Source: Cryptomeria japonica (taxonomy: Eukaryota; Streptophyta; Pinopsida; Cupressales; Cupressaceae). From it: a stretch of 64,000 nucleotides of DNA. The stretch spans positions 617,587,755 to 617,651,754 of the forward strand of contig NC_081409.1 in assembly GCF_030272615.1 (NCBI RefSeq), given 5' to 3'. The position numbers and the translations under genes are program-made. Positions 1-12,293 of the stretch are shown here, piece by piece. A model generated the notes under the pieces. The model was not told where the DNA came from, did no database searches, and saw only the letters and a list, made by a program, of their open reading frames with translations. Each line of letters starts with the position of its first letter. Position 1 is the stretch's first letter.

Positions 1-753
1 TCTTCCTCGATGGGCTGCTTGGGTATACCCGTTAACTCCTTAACACAAGCCAAACAATACAAAAGATATGAGGACATGAAGAAGTTTTGTTGAAATTGCT
101 TGGCTAGACTCAACTACTCTCTTATCAAATCAGCAATTAACTCTGCCCAATCCAAATATTGTTTGTCTTCCAGAACTAATTGTACATAGCAATATATCCA
201 ATCATCAAAGTTATAAGCTTCGGCAGAACCTCTGGCTTGATGCAATAGAAGCATTACATTGTGGATATGTGGCAACATGTGGTTCTTGTTAGGATTTTTA
301 GGTAGTCTAGAACCACCTCTCTAAGGGACCTTCAACCAGAACTTCGCCACATTATTCCTATGTCTGGCTCTATCTGCATTGAACTCACTAATTGACTGAG
401 CAGGGGAGAAATTAGAAAACTAATAATCCGGTATCTTAAACACTGAAGCAATCACTTCGCGGTTAATAGCAAGAAGGGTTTCGCCATTATCTCTTTTGTT
501 TAGTCTCAGATATAGGGTCATATCTGGCAATACACTCTCGAACCAGCTCTGGGCAAGGAATTGCTGGAGGAAAGGCTGTGGCTTCTAAAAGTCCACTACT
601 CAAAATCTCTATAGAAAAATACTTATCAACACCCCTGAACACCCTTTCTTTCAAATCTTCAAGGTTCTCACCCTTCGGGTCAATATCACTAACTATGGCT
701 TCTGTGGACGCCATGCTAAAGACGTTTCCAAACAAGTGCAGGGTGGACTTCAT
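1..753 (-). pseudogene. Degraded ORF of unknown function, probably retroelement-derived
   Basis: Read on the minus strand from an ATG at 753, a coding-like frame runs about 80 codons to near 490. It then continues in a frame shifted by one base to the window edge, broken by three stop codons. The protein is acidic and alpha-helix-like, with stretches such as ARYDP near the frameshift and later FDDWIYCYVQLVLEDKQYL. I see no zinc knuckle, protease, RT or integrase motif. The codon pattern stays protein-like across the frameshift, which argues for a decayed gene and not a chance ORF. The setting is all repeats, so an accessory ORF of a plant retrotransposon is my inference. The family is not identified. 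It is truncated by the left window edge. Confidence 0.45.
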
Positions 754-1240
754 GATTTCAAAACAAGAAACCTAAACTTGATTGCAGTGAAACCTTTTGT
801 ATGAGAGAAAATGCAAGGGAAAACACTGGAGAAAATAAGGAAAGACTCACCTTCACAGCTATATAATCGGACGACGGCTAGCAGCAAGAAAAACTCCTAT
901 CCAGGAATAATATAAACACAAATCCAGCAGCAAGTAGCAAATGCAGAACACAAATGATTTTCATACCTTATAGAGAAAGGTAATAATACAGACACATTAA
1001 ATGCAATGATTTCACAATTTCATTCCGAACGCGGCAAATTGGTAGATTAGACCCCCGCATGCATGCATTGAATGCATGGCGACGTACTTTAAGAAACCGC
1101 CAGTTCCCGAAATGTTCACTTATTTCAAAAAAGCCAAAGAACGACATCACTTCACAATATGGTTCTGCCTCTCCGTATTTAGCAATAAATGCACTTCTCG
1201 AAACATTAGAAACCATGGGACCCACTAGCATCGAACCCGT

Positions 1241-1640
1241 GTGAACATCTTGGACCAACTTCTTGAGTGTTCAAGTAGTTCAAGATGTACGTCACGTCAA
1301 ACTGTTGACCACTTTGCCGTGTTGAACACGTTGAACATATTTGAACCCTTTGAACTTAGTTCAACAAGTTCAACACAAATGTTATATCACCGAACAAGAA
1401 AAACTTTATTAAAGAGCCGCTGCAAAAGAAAACTTAGAGAAAATGTTAGTACGAAAAACCTTTTCTGAACACCTCGGAACCTATTGAACCTAAATGAACA
1501 TCTTGAACCTAGTTCAAAATGGTTTGACGCATTCAAGGAGTACAATGAATTGTCCAAACTTGAAGGAACATGATTAGAGAAAGGACTTGAGGCCACATTT
1601 AAGAACTTGAACCAAGGTAATATGGTATAAACTAGGACTC
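1241..1640. repeat. Cluster of TTGAAC/GTTCAA hexamers
   Basis: The hexamer TTGAAC or its complement GTTCAA recurs many times, often as facing pairs a few bases apart, for example around 1262-1281, 1320-1373 and 1475-1520. Spacing is irregular, so this is a motif-dense patch and not a tandem array. Confidence 0.55.
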
Positions 1641-1717
1641 CAACATAAAAAAGGAAAATATGACCCACTCTCGGCATGAAGAATAAATGATGTGGTAACA
1701 TCACTCATTAGTGAAAC

Positions 1718-1818
1718 ACCTAACAATAATCACCCGTCAGCCAAACACCCAACAATAATCACCTGATGGAAATCACTCAACGAAAATCACTCGACGACAA
1801 TCACCTAATGACAATCAC
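1718..1818. repeat. Degenerate short tandem repeat based on AATCACC
   Basis: AATCACC or AATCACT followed by about 7-9 variable bases (often GAYGAC) repeats about six times with a period near 14-17 bases. It looks like a decayed minisatellite. Confidence 0.5.
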
Positions 1819-1929
1819 CCGACTTGACTCAGGGATAAATATCTGACACGAGGAGTAGATACATAGAGCCAATACCACTATCAGAAACAACAAGACCCTC
1901 AACTAAAAAAATAGATCCCTAGAAATAAG

Positions 1930-3393
1930 ATGCACATACCATCATTCCCAAAAAAAGACTCAAAACAACCATAGTCCGCAAGATGAATTTACAACAACCA
2001 TAGATACAAACGCAAAGTGTCATACACGAAGATTCATAGAGATTACTCACTATAGTTCCTACATGAAATATTTATTAAACCTACATAATAATCTTTACTG
2101 CAATTTCAATATCCCAACTCGAAGACAATCTTTATGCAGACACAAAGAAAACAAACTTTCAAAATCAAGTACAAAGATGGGCCAAGATCTCCAACCTATA
2201 GAAAAGAAGAGAAAGAAGAAATCTGATGATAAGCAATGATCTGACAACCAAAATCCAAGCCAAGCCAAGAACTCCACAATCCAGATTCACAAAAACCAAC
2301 AATAGTTTCGAGAAAATATCTTGTAGGCCAACCCTCGAGAATGAACCAAAAACCATATAAATATATTTCACTCCCAAAAAACCATAGAATAAGTTGGCCA
2401 AAGGAAAATAACTAGACAATATAATATTTCATACCAAATCTCTCCAAAAGTCAAGGTAAGATTATAAAATAATATTTAATTAACTTACCCCAATATTCTC
2501 AACCAATAATAAAATAGGGTAGGTGGGATAAATAAGTAATTTAATAACCAAAGGAGGTAAAAGAGAAATAATAATAATATAAACAACCAATTAACTAAAT
2601 AAACCAAGGCACGATAAAATATAAAGGCCCAATTAAATATTAAAGCCACAACTATATAAATAAATAATAAATAATCCATAATAAATAACAATAATGCTAA
2701 ATCATTAATTAAATATAAATCCTTTATTAATTAAATATAAATCCAAAGGATTAACATTAGTAAATCCCAAATAATGATTTCTCATTAATATTAAATATTA
2801 ATGCCAGCCATTAATTTAATTTATTATTATAACCTATATTAATCAATTAATTAATTTAGAATTTAATTAATCCATAATCACAATCCTCAAGACAACCTGA
2901 CATAGGATAACATAAAATGCCACTAGACAAATCTAAACAAGATACTAAGATTAACAAGGTACCAACTTAAACCTAGAGTGTAGAATGGGATTTCATGTCA
3001 TCTCCAATCAACTTTCCATTGGGATGAAGACATGCTCAGACCTGTGAAGCCAGGCGGAGTCGATGTCTAGTACCTACAAACCTATCACCACGAATACACG
3101 TACAACAACATATACCATAACATATATCATGAAACAGGCAGACAAGTGAAGGGGAATCACAATGTTGTATCGTGCTCATGAATGAGTGGTATGACATTGT
3201 CCCTATCACAAACATAGTAGAAGACAATCACAACAACCAAGCACTATCATAATCATCATCATGCCCAATATAATCATGAAATGGGGTTAGTACATAGTAT
3301 GATACTATCAAATCATCATAAAGTAGACTAAGCTATATCAATATGATCTATTGATGTACAAAAAGGCAAGATGAATCAAGGTGGGGCACTACA
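1930..3393. mobile_element. LTR-like fragment B1, relative of B2
   Basis: The right end reads GGGGCACTACA at 3383-3393, matching the B2 end GGGACACTACA at 8607-8617. A block near 2970-3065 closely matches B2 near 8018-8115, including the shared stretch TGTGAAGCCAGG followed by GGAGTCGATGTCT. The AT-rich part at 2090-2880 matches 7150-7900 more loosely. The left limit is uncertain because similarity fades near 1930. It abuts the protease remnant of element A directly, so B1 probably inserted into A. No coding sequence is supported. Confidence 0.6.
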
Positions 3394-4250
3394 AGTTACC
3401 TTCAAAGGAAGTTCAAAATCAATATGATCCTCTTATGATCGTTGTTCCTATCAATGGTAATTCTATAAGAAGAACCTTAGTGGACAATGGATTTGGCCTT
3501 AATGTTTGTAGCATTGATTTATTACATAAGATTAATGTGGATCCTTCTCTTATTCAACCTGTTTCTCTTTCTATTTGTGGCTTTGGCAATGTTGCTAGAC
3601 AATATTTAGGTATTATAACCTTGCCTATTAAGGTAGGACCTGTTATTTTACCTATGCCTATCCAAGTCATTCCTGGTAGTCTTACTTATAATCTTCTATT
3701 AGGGTGACCTTAACTTCATAGTATTCAAGTTGTCCCTTATACTCTTCATCATAGCATCAAATTAATTTATAACAATAATATGTATACTTTGCATGATGAT
3801 ACTAATTTACAATCTTGTTTGAAAACTTAATATGATTCTAAATCTTCTTCACATTCTTCTAGTTCTTCTACTACTCATACTGAAACACCATATCCTCCTA
3901 AAGATACTTCCTCATCTAAAGAGGTACTCTTAGAATAAAATTGGGGGTCCTTAGATTTTACACCTACCTTTATAGGAGAAAATAATATCCCCCCAATAGA
4001 GCCTAAGACTAAAAAGGAAGATGATATGGTGGAAACTAAGAAGCAACCTACTTTGTCTAAACAACTTAGTAACAATTTTGTGGCTGCTTCTAATTCAAAC
4101 AATTCTTCAAAATATTCTTCTGATTCATCTAATTATGACATTGAGACCTATGAGGCTCCACCATCTCTTTCTGATATGGCATCCCTTTAAGGTACAGGTT
4201 TTCACATTTTTGCTAAAAGTGGATATAATGGCAATCGTTGTAGTGCAAAT
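3394..4250 (+). pseudogene. Element A: Ty3/gypsy protease remnant and start of a G-patch
   Basis: The frame from about 3394 contains LVDNGFGLNVC, an aspartic-protease active-site motif of the DNG type common in Tat-lineage plant elements, and ends its core with YNLLLG. Two stops follow at once near 3705-3715 where the family usually has GRPW. The same frame continues with an acidic Ser/Thr-rich linker with further stops. It ends near 4165-4250 in a G-patch-like start (GTGFHIF, GYNGNRC). The protein is cut at 4250 by the LARD insertion and resumes at 15,686. The upstream gag is missing and B1 abuts at 3393. Lineage assignment is inferred from the DNG protease plus G-patch, as in element C. Confidence 0.75.
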
Positions 4251-4815
4251 TGAAGAGGCAAAAATCTAAAGCCTAATGGTTAGTGCATAAACCAAGATAA
4301 AACATAATTAAATGCATTCAAATACACAAATAAACCATTATATCTTAGTTCTTCACTTCTTCCTCCAATTGAGCTTGGTGAAGTATAGGCACCCTTGTTG
4401 CTCTACTTGATTTTCTCCTTGGATGAGGATTGTAGATTGCTCTCCACACACAAAAAGATTAGTTGGATTGGATTTGGATTGGATTTGAATGATGATGATG
4501 GATGAGAGAGAATATCTGGGCATTATGATGGTTTGATGGATGATTTTGATTCCCAAATGGACAACATAAGACTTGATGAAAAGTGGATGATTTGTGAGGA
4601 GAGGAGACTCCGATTTAAATATTGGAGGAGGCCAAAATGAAGGGCCAATATTGATTTTGGAATGAAGGGTTGATATTGATTTTAAATGGAGGAGAGGATT
4701 GAGAGGACAAGGTGTGGGATTCAAGAGATATTCTATAAAAGCATTTCTTGTCTCCACATCTCTGAAGGTTTGCGAGGAAGAGCTCCCAAGTACATTGGGA
4801 AGAGAAAAAGGAATA

Positions 4816-7800
4816 TGTAATGCCTGCCAAAATACCCTAGAAAAATATACTATCATGCAAAATAGAGATAACATTTTTTTTTTAACATCACACAAACTAA
4901 TGCAACATAATCAACTAACCACTCATATGCATCTAACACCCATTAACATGATATACACTTAACCATCATAGACATAATCACAAGAGTACATAATGCAAGC
5001 GGAAACAAATGTAATACATCAATAGCATATATCTTCCCTAGGGTAAATCAACGCCATTACTTAAAACTTAACAATTCCATAATCCAAATGCAGTCTATCT
5101 CAGTATCATTAATTCCTTTCACACAATCATATATGATTCATTACTCTAACCTAGGAAGGTTACACCCTTCTATGAATACTCAAACCATCCCATGAGGTTC
5201 ATTTTAAAGCACCAATACCAAATGTTCCTAATCCCGACCGTTCATTTCTTCAAACAACAATTAACTATAGCAATATGAACTAATTACATCTTCACAAGCA
5301 TAGTGCTAAGTACATATCCATAGATTCAATATCCATTATTCTCATTATTAATCATTCTCAAAATACACATGATACATCATGTTCACCTAACATCAACTAA
5401 TAGTTACATGAATACAATATATTTTACATCAATGATCATAGCTCTCAAGTACAAATAAATCAAGGATCTTACAAGATACATACACCACATGAATCATATT
5501 ACAATAATCTACTACAAATATCCATCCACGAACTGAAGAGATAACAGATCCACATCCACGCAATCATCCAAGAAAAGCACACATGGAAGAACATCCCAAT
5601 GGAAGAAAGACACCAACTGCTCGACCATGTGGAACCAAAGGAACCACCCCTCGTGCTAGGAGATGACACAAGATCCCACACACACTCTAGATCTAAACTG
5701 ACACCTATCAACCAAGGACGAAACAACTCTAACACAAACCAAGGAACTCTGAGAGGCAACTCAACAACAATACATAAGGAACTAGGACCAACATGTAGGG
5801 AAAGAGTGTCATCACATGCTACCACACAGGATACACATGCAGAACCATCTCAACCTTTGAGAAAATTAAGGGAGTTCGATTTATCCGGTTACCAAATATA
5901 CCACCTCACTCTGGTCTTTGTTCCATGAGATGGGTATTACAAAACATATTTCTTATCTTGCTTAAGTGAGTTACTCTACCCAACCCACCTAACATTAATT
6001 ATTATTTGATCACTCATCAATTATAATGGAAAACCTCCAATGAGCTATCCAAACGGTCTAGACCCCAACTCTATCACTCAAGAATCGTAGCAGTCTATTC
6101 CTTGTGACCTCGATAGACTCATGGAAGACCACTCCCCCTAAACATGCATCTAGGCCTTAACAACACATGAAATCAAAAAATAAATCTCACAAAGTAGAAT
6201 TTGTCTAACCAAGATCGAACATCATAAATACACAATGAGCCAATAACATAATCTGTATAGGTTACATAAACCATACAACTCATAAAGTAAAGAACCATCA
6301 CTATAACAAAGTATAATACATCTTGCAACAATTCAATTGATCAAAAAATATATCAAATCTCTACTCAGGACATCCAAGAGCACCCAAGAGCACTCAAGAA
6401 CACATCACAGCCTTTGGGCGAACCCCCCCCCCCACTAATAGATTGGAAATCCAAAAGATCAAACTGAAACTCCAGAAGACCAAAATAATTCAAGCAACAC
6501 AAAATAGCGCATATGTTTAGTAGAGTAGCACATTTGACTGGTCCTGAAGTGCATTTTCTCAGTTCTGTAGCGCATATACTCAGTTTTGCAGTGCATAAGT
6601 AAGACAGAATGGCGCATATGTCACATTTTGTAGCGCAATTATAAGATCTTATAGCACATATACTGACTATTTTAGCGCATCCATAACAAACTCAGAAAAC
6701 ACGAAAAAAGGACTCAAATACAATCTAAAATCTAAAATCATTGCAAAATAATCAAGTCCCAAAACCAATCTAAGCAATGATGCCCAGAAAATAGTCAGAT
6801 CAAAATAATATAGGTCACATAGGAATAAAACTCCATTTTAAGCTTCATGGAAATAACCCAAACTTCACAACAATGGGGTCACTAAAAGCCTCTCACAACC
6901 CATAGCAAACTCAAATCAAGACTATTCTCTACCAAAAATTGCAACCAAACCCATTCCAATGAATATCTCAAAGAAAAGAACAAGAATTCAACTCAGGCGA
7001 AATACAGAACTGTATATTCACAGAAACAACCATATCCCCAATTTATTTTCCCATTTTCTAAAGTTAAAGTATAGAATAAAATTTTATGCAAGGAAATATT
7101 TCATGAGCCAACTATACAACACTATATCAATTAATTATTTTCCCCAAATTCTTAAGAATACACAAAGAAGACAATCTTTTCAAAATTGAAAATGCTGAAG
7201 TAAGAACCTCCAACCTGGTGATATGCAGAAAAGGAGAATTTAATGAAGAAAAATCCACAAGCCAAGAAATCCAAATTCCTTCAAGATCCAAAATCAAACT
7301 CCAACAAAATACATCCGAAAAACCAAACCCCGTGAATTCACAGGAAGGCAAATAAATAGAAAACTAGGCCAAAGCCATAGAATATGTCGGCCAATCAAAA
7401 TAATAGAAGAAAGCAATACTTCTTACCAACCCATATCAAAAACCGAGGTAAATGTAAATAAAATAATAGTTGATTTACTTATCCAATAACTCAACCAATC
7501 ACATGAAAGGGTAGGTAGAATAATATTTAATCAACCCAAGAAGATAATAATAAATCAATCAATAAGATAATACTCATGGGCACAATTAACTATAAAGCCC
7601 AACAAATAATAAAATATAATAACCCAAGGGCTACAAATAGATTAAAGCCACAATAAATAATCAAAGGCTATTTAATTAATTAAATATCTAAGCCTTATTA
7701 TTACAAAAAATATTAATAATAATATCAATAATAATTCCAAAATCCCATAAATAATAAATAATAAACATCCAATGATTATAAAATCATTTACCAAATATTT

Positions 7801-8617
7801 ATTTATTTTATTATTGCCAACTATATTTATTTCTTTTATTATTATAAACTATATAAATCAATTAATTTAATTTAATTTAACATTATTAAACTATATAAAT
7901 TACTTAATTAATTAATAATTAAACCAATAAATACATACAACACTCCAAGCATACCAATAAGAGATCACTCAACACTGAACTACAACTCACACAAGACTGA
8001 CAAGGGTAATCAATCTTAAACCTAGAGTGTATAATGGTTTTTCATGCCATCTCCGATCAACTTGCCATTGGGATAAAACACGCTCAGACTTGTGAAGCCA
8101 GGTGGAGTCGATGTCTGGTACCTGCAAATCCTGCATCCACAAAGCCACAATACAACATATACAATATATAATACAACCAAGTGATAGAGAATCACAATGG
8201 TACATCCCGCTCACAGTGAGTGATGTGACATTGTCCCTATCACGAAGACAGTAGAAGACACTCGCAAACAATCAAGCAGTATCATAATTGATCTCACATG
8301 ATAAATTAGGGTTAGTACATCATAAAATATCCACAAATCATCGTAAGAGAGTATAAACAACACATAGAAAGAGATACATATAAGTCATCAAATGAGCAAC
8401 TATCATCATAATAACCCATATAACAATCCATAATGTCATCATCCATATGCAACAATAGTATCAAATGCAATATAGTATGTCCAATATACATAATTAAGCA
8501 TCTAAACCACATAAAAATCCATAATAGTCTAATCCAAGCATCATAAAATAGTCTATGCTATGGCAAAATAGTCTATCGAAGCACAAAAAGGAAAGATAAA
8601 TTAGGAGGGACACTACA
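4816..8617. mobile_element. B2: 3.8-kb solo-LTR-like insertion
   Basis: The unit begins TGTAATGCC, ends CACTACA and is flanked by the perfect 5-bp duplication GAATA (4811-4815 and 8618-8622). The intact LARD LTR has a single GAATA at 15,055-15,059, which is the empty site. No internal LTR pair, PBS, PPT or pol-like ORF is visible, so a solo LTR of a long-LTR family is most likely. A small non-autonomous element is possible. It carries a TAGCGC array and long Asn/Ile-type AT-rich stretches. Orientation is not resolved. Confidence 0.82.
6505..6682. repeat. TAGCGCATAT array, period about 21 bp, in B2
   Basis: Nine degenerate units begin TAGCGCAT, TAGCACAT, AGTGCAT, TGGCGCAT or similar, spaced mostly 20-22 bases, with variable 10-12-base tails. 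The motif resembles the 20-bp array in the leader of element C. Confidence 0.7.
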
Positions 8618-9248
8618 GAATATAAAATTACTTGGGGGAAGATAGGAGGAATTAAAAATTCCAAAATAAGAGGATGTGTGGGAAGACTAAATGGATAAAG
8701 GAATTAAAATTTTCTTGGGAAGAGGATGCATGGGGAGATTCAAAGAATTTTAATTTCCTTGAAAGGATCAAAGTTGACCTATCCCTATTAAAGGTGAGTA
8801 GGGATGTGCAAATGATTAAGGGGATTGATTAGGTGGCTTAATGAGTGATTAGAGTGCAAGTGGGAAAGTTAGGAGGATATGACATGAGGAGAGAGAATGA
8901 GTGGAGGAATATAAAAATGAGGAATAATGATAATGAATCTTCTAGAAGAATTAATTAGGCTAAGTGAGGATTAGAAGAAGTGATTTGTAGGAATCACATG
9001 ACTTAAGATAATTAATTAGAATTAATTAACTAAGAGGAATTTAGAAGAATTGATGATTGAGATGATTTTAGAAGAATGGGAAATAATTAATTTTGATAAA
9101 TTAATTATGGGACTATAGTGATAAAATTAATTAAATTTGATTTAATTAATTTTAAGAGGAATACTGAAAAACATAATTAAAAAAATTAATTATGTAGAAG
9201 GGATTAAATTAATTAAAAATTTAATTTAATTAATTTTAGACGTCTACA

Positions 9249-9262
9249 TTCTGCCCCTCTTT
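9249..9262 (-). promoter_or_regulatory. LARD polypurine tract
   Basis: On the minus strand AAAGAGGGGCAGAA abuts the TGTAGA start of the 3' LTR. This is the expected plus-strand priming site for reverse transcription and fixes the element's orientation. Confidence 0.85.
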
Positions 9263-9295
9263 GATATAGCATCATAAAGTGATGTTATATCAAAG
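9259..9295 (-). other. Hairpin overlapping the LARD polypurine tract
   Basis: A 16-bp inverted repeat (9259-9274 with 9280-9295, one mismatch) encloses a 5-base loop. In element sense its 3' arm ends CAAAG, the first bases of the PPT. A similar hairpin precedes the PPT at 49,824. Confidence 0.75.
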
Positions 9296-11433
9296 AAGAA
9301 TAAAACATAATAGATAGAAAGGATGAGGAATAATACCATGATGCCCAGTCATAGGTGAGATGGGGAAGGATGACGAGGAGGTAGTGGTATGCCCCCTTGA
9401 GAGGACATGTGGGTTCTAAGAACACGGGTGTGCTCTCAAAATGGATAGGAGGACTAGATAATGAAAAGATGAATATGATGAAGGGGGAGTGAATGAATAA
9501 ATTGGAGTCTCCAAGATAGATGGGTGAAATAGGATGAATGAATGAAATGGAGTGGATGAGAATTATTGTTGTGTAGATGTGGAGAGAAAACCTAGTTTTG
9601 ATATTGCCATAGATTATCCACACCACTGATTATAGGAATCAGGCTGTTGTGAATATCTGAGGTGTGGACTAGACTCTCAAACAATAGGTATCTCTATGTA
9701 CACAGGTTCGCAAACATCGATGATGATGTGAATGCGAGACTATAGGATCATACAAGAGAAACCATCAAACATGCCATACCACAAAAACAATGCCCCATTA
9801 TACACCAGCCAAGACATGTCGATATATAGGATGATCGGGGCAACCTTGAATAGGTACAGTCATGGGACACATGATAAAAAATCAGAGCGAAAAGCTCAAT
9901 CATGCAAACAACTTGCACATGGCCATCTGACAGCTCTTGCCAAGAGTGGGACATGGATTTGGTTAGGCTGCCATACATGGGAAGGATACATCCCGATAGG
10001 CAGGAAGATGGATTTGGATAAACTGGCAGACATGGGAAGGATGCATCCCGATGGGCAAGGTACAGATAGATTGATAGATGCAAGAGACAAGATGGTGTGC
10101 GGGATCTTTAGGTGAGAGGATTTCTGCTTGGATTTGATTAACATAGTATGGATGGTTGTTTGGATTATGTGTGAGTCAGTATAAGCTCATATAGATGGGA
10201 AAATATCAGTGTGATGGGGGTCATAAATGGATTGGATAAAATGGGAGGGGGTAAATGATTGAATAGGATTTGATGGGATGGGGATATGATATGATATGAT
10301 GGGATTGGTTTGTGGATATAGGATAAATGGAGGGGGACCAATGACAAGGGAGAACCAAGGCCTGGTAAGAGGATGGATGGATGGATGGGGAGATTTCTTG
10401 GATAGGGGGTGAAGGGATTAAGTAGATGGATGGTGATAGGATATGGAGGACTAAAGGATGGAGGATAGGTGGAATGAGGATCCAAGAACTATGTTGCAAA
10501 CGAGGCAAATACCCCAATTAAGGATAGAAGGATGGGGAATAAAGATGTGTGAGATTGAAGGATAATGTGTGGTGGATATGAATGGAGGAGGAATTTGGGC
10601 TTGCATTTTCCCAAAGCATGCGTACACATTATTTTTCTCTAACATGATCAAGACCAAAGGTAGGGATGAGGGATGAATTTGGATAAGAAGAGGGATATGA
10701 GATGGAGGATATGGATAGGATAGTCAAGACCAAAGATAGGAAAGGAGGATGGACTTAGATAGGATGTGGATAGAGGATAATGGATAATACATATGGTAGG
10801 ATATCATAGATGAAGCTTGCCCCCAACTATAGAGTGCGAGAAGATGGGAGGACTACACATGACGCTTGTTTCAAGCATCTAGTCTCATGGATAGTATATA
10901 TAATAGACCAAGAAGGATAAGAGATGCGAGATGAATTGGGATTGACTTGGTAAATGGGTTGGGATGGGAGATATGGATAGTTGGAAGTTGGATAATTTTG
11001 AGGCATGTATGAGCTAGATGTGGATGGTTGATAGGGTGATCCATGAACTTCCATGAGCATTTTCTCATACCAAGATTTTGAAGTTTGGATGTGGATTTTG
11101 GGTATCCATGTAACCTCAAAATGTTGAGAATGGGGGGATAAGTCGGGATTGGATAGATTTGACCAAAAAATAGTAATGAGATGATGTTAGATGAAGATGA
11201 GGACTAGGGATTAGCAGCTTTAGATTGGATTTATGGATTGATTTGATTTGATTTGATTTTCTTGGATCAGGTTGAATTTGATTAGATTGGATTGGTCCTT
11301 GGGTTAGGACAAGATTGATTTGGATTAAAATGAAACCTTAGCCCTTGGATTAGGACTTAAGTGAGGTGTGAAATTGATGATGCAGACCACAAAGCAAGGT
11401 GAAAACCAAGCTAGGTAAAATTTAGACTTTTGG
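9296..11433 (-). other. LARD interior, non-coding, strand-asymmetric
   Basis: The plus strand is strongly purine-biased (GGAT, GATG, AGGA words), including a short (GGAT)n run at 10,371-10,389. Minus-strand ORFs here translate to Pro/Ser/His/Ile-rich low-complexity peptides without domains, as expected for such skew. I see no gag, protease, RT or integrase. Confidence 0.65.
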
Positions 11434-11440
11434 ATTAAGC

Positions 11441-12293
11441 CTTCTTCTACTTAGGGTGGACTTGCATGCCTAAGAAAAATAGGGCAAAAGGATCCAAATG
11501 ATTAAAACTTCTTCTACTTAGGGTGGACTTATGTGCCTAAGAAAAATAGGGCAAAAGGATCCAAATGATTAAGCCTTCTTCTACTTAGGGTGGACTTACG
11601 TGCCTAAGAAAAATAGGGCAAAAGGATCCAAATGATTAATCCTTCTTCTACTCAGGGTAGACTTATGTGCCTAAGAAAAATATGGCAAAAGGATCCAAAT
11701 GTTTAAACCTTCTTCTACTTAGGGTGGACTTATGTGCCTAAGAAAATGGAGAAAAAGGATCCAAATGATTAAGCCTTCTTCTACTTAGGGTGGACTTACG
11801 TGCCTAAGAAAAATAGGGGAAAAGGATCCAAATGATTAAACCTTCTTCTACTTAGGGTGGACTTATGTGCCTAAGAAAAATAGGGCAAAAAGATCCAAAT
11901 GATTAAGCCTTTTTCTACCTAGGGTGGAATTACGTGTCTAAGAAAAATAGGGCAAAAGGATCCAAATGATTAAACCTTCTTCTACTTAGGGTGGACTTAC
12001 GTGCCTAAGAAAAATAGGGCAAAAAGATCCAAATGATTAAGCCTTCTTCTACTTAGGGTGGACTTACATTCCTAAGAAAAATAGGGCAAAAGGATCCAAA
12101 TGATTAAGCCTTCTTCTACTTTGGGTGGACTTACATGCCTAAGAAAAATAGGGCAAAAGGATCCAAATGATTAAGTATTCCTCTACTTAGGGTGGACTTA
12201 CGTGCCTATCAAAAATAGGGCAAAAGGATCCAAATGATTAAGCCTTCTTCTACTTAGGGTGGACTTACATGCCTAAGCAAAATAGGGAAAATA
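11441..12293. repeat. 67-bp tandem array, 13 copies
   Basis: Units start with CTTCTTCTACTTAGGGTGGA and contain a CCTAAGAAAAATAGGG block and a GGATCCAAATGATTAA block. Starts fall at 11,441, 11,508, 11,575, 11,642, 11,709, 11,775, 11,842, 11,909, 11,976, 12,043, 12,110, 12,177 and 12,244. Every step is 67 bases except one of 66. The last copy is partial. Copies differ at only a few bases each, so the array is recent or homogenised. It lies wholly inside the LARD. Confidence 0.97.

Larger units (their letters stand above)
754..1929. other. Non-coding AT-rich sequence with two local repeat patches
   Basis: No supported gene is seen. Short ORFs on both strands lack recognisable domains and overlap each other. 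The stretch holds a cluster of TTGAAC/GTTCAA hexamers and a degenerate AATCACC repeat, listed separately. It may be the decayed remainder of the element that gave the ORF at 1-753. Confidence 0.5.
4251..9248 (-). repeat. LARD 3' LTR, split by B2
   Basis: Segments 4251-4815 and 8618-9248 together match the intact LTR at 14,477-15,685 base for base over long stretches, for example around 4280-4400 against 14,505-14,625. The inserted 3,802 bp plus one GAATA copy explain the extra length. The promoter region has drifted: the TATA box seen in the other LTR reads TTTAAATAT here (4614-4622). Confidence 0.88.

Noticed and set aside
4353-4895. 180-codon minus-strand ORF
   Set aside because: It lies across the LARD LTR and the B2 junction, is not kept in the matching LTR at 14,600, and has no domain.
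5599-5928. 109-codon plus-strand ORF in B2
   Set aside because: Low-information Thr/Asn/His-rich translation with an overlapping ORF on the other strand. B2 shows no other coding sequence.
9248-9270. LARD in plus orientation
   Set aside because: No PBS-like TGG follows the LTR end at 9248, whereas a PPT and a PBS fit the minus orientation.
9285-11119. Many 70-110-codon minus-strand ORFs
   Set aside because: They arise from the purine-skewed strand lacking stop codons in sense. The peptides are Pro/Ser/His/Ile low complexity and overlap in several frames.
11441-12293. CRISPR-like regularly spaced repeats
   Set aside because: The whole 67-bp unit is repeated with no unique spacers. It is a plant minisatellite inside a retroelement.
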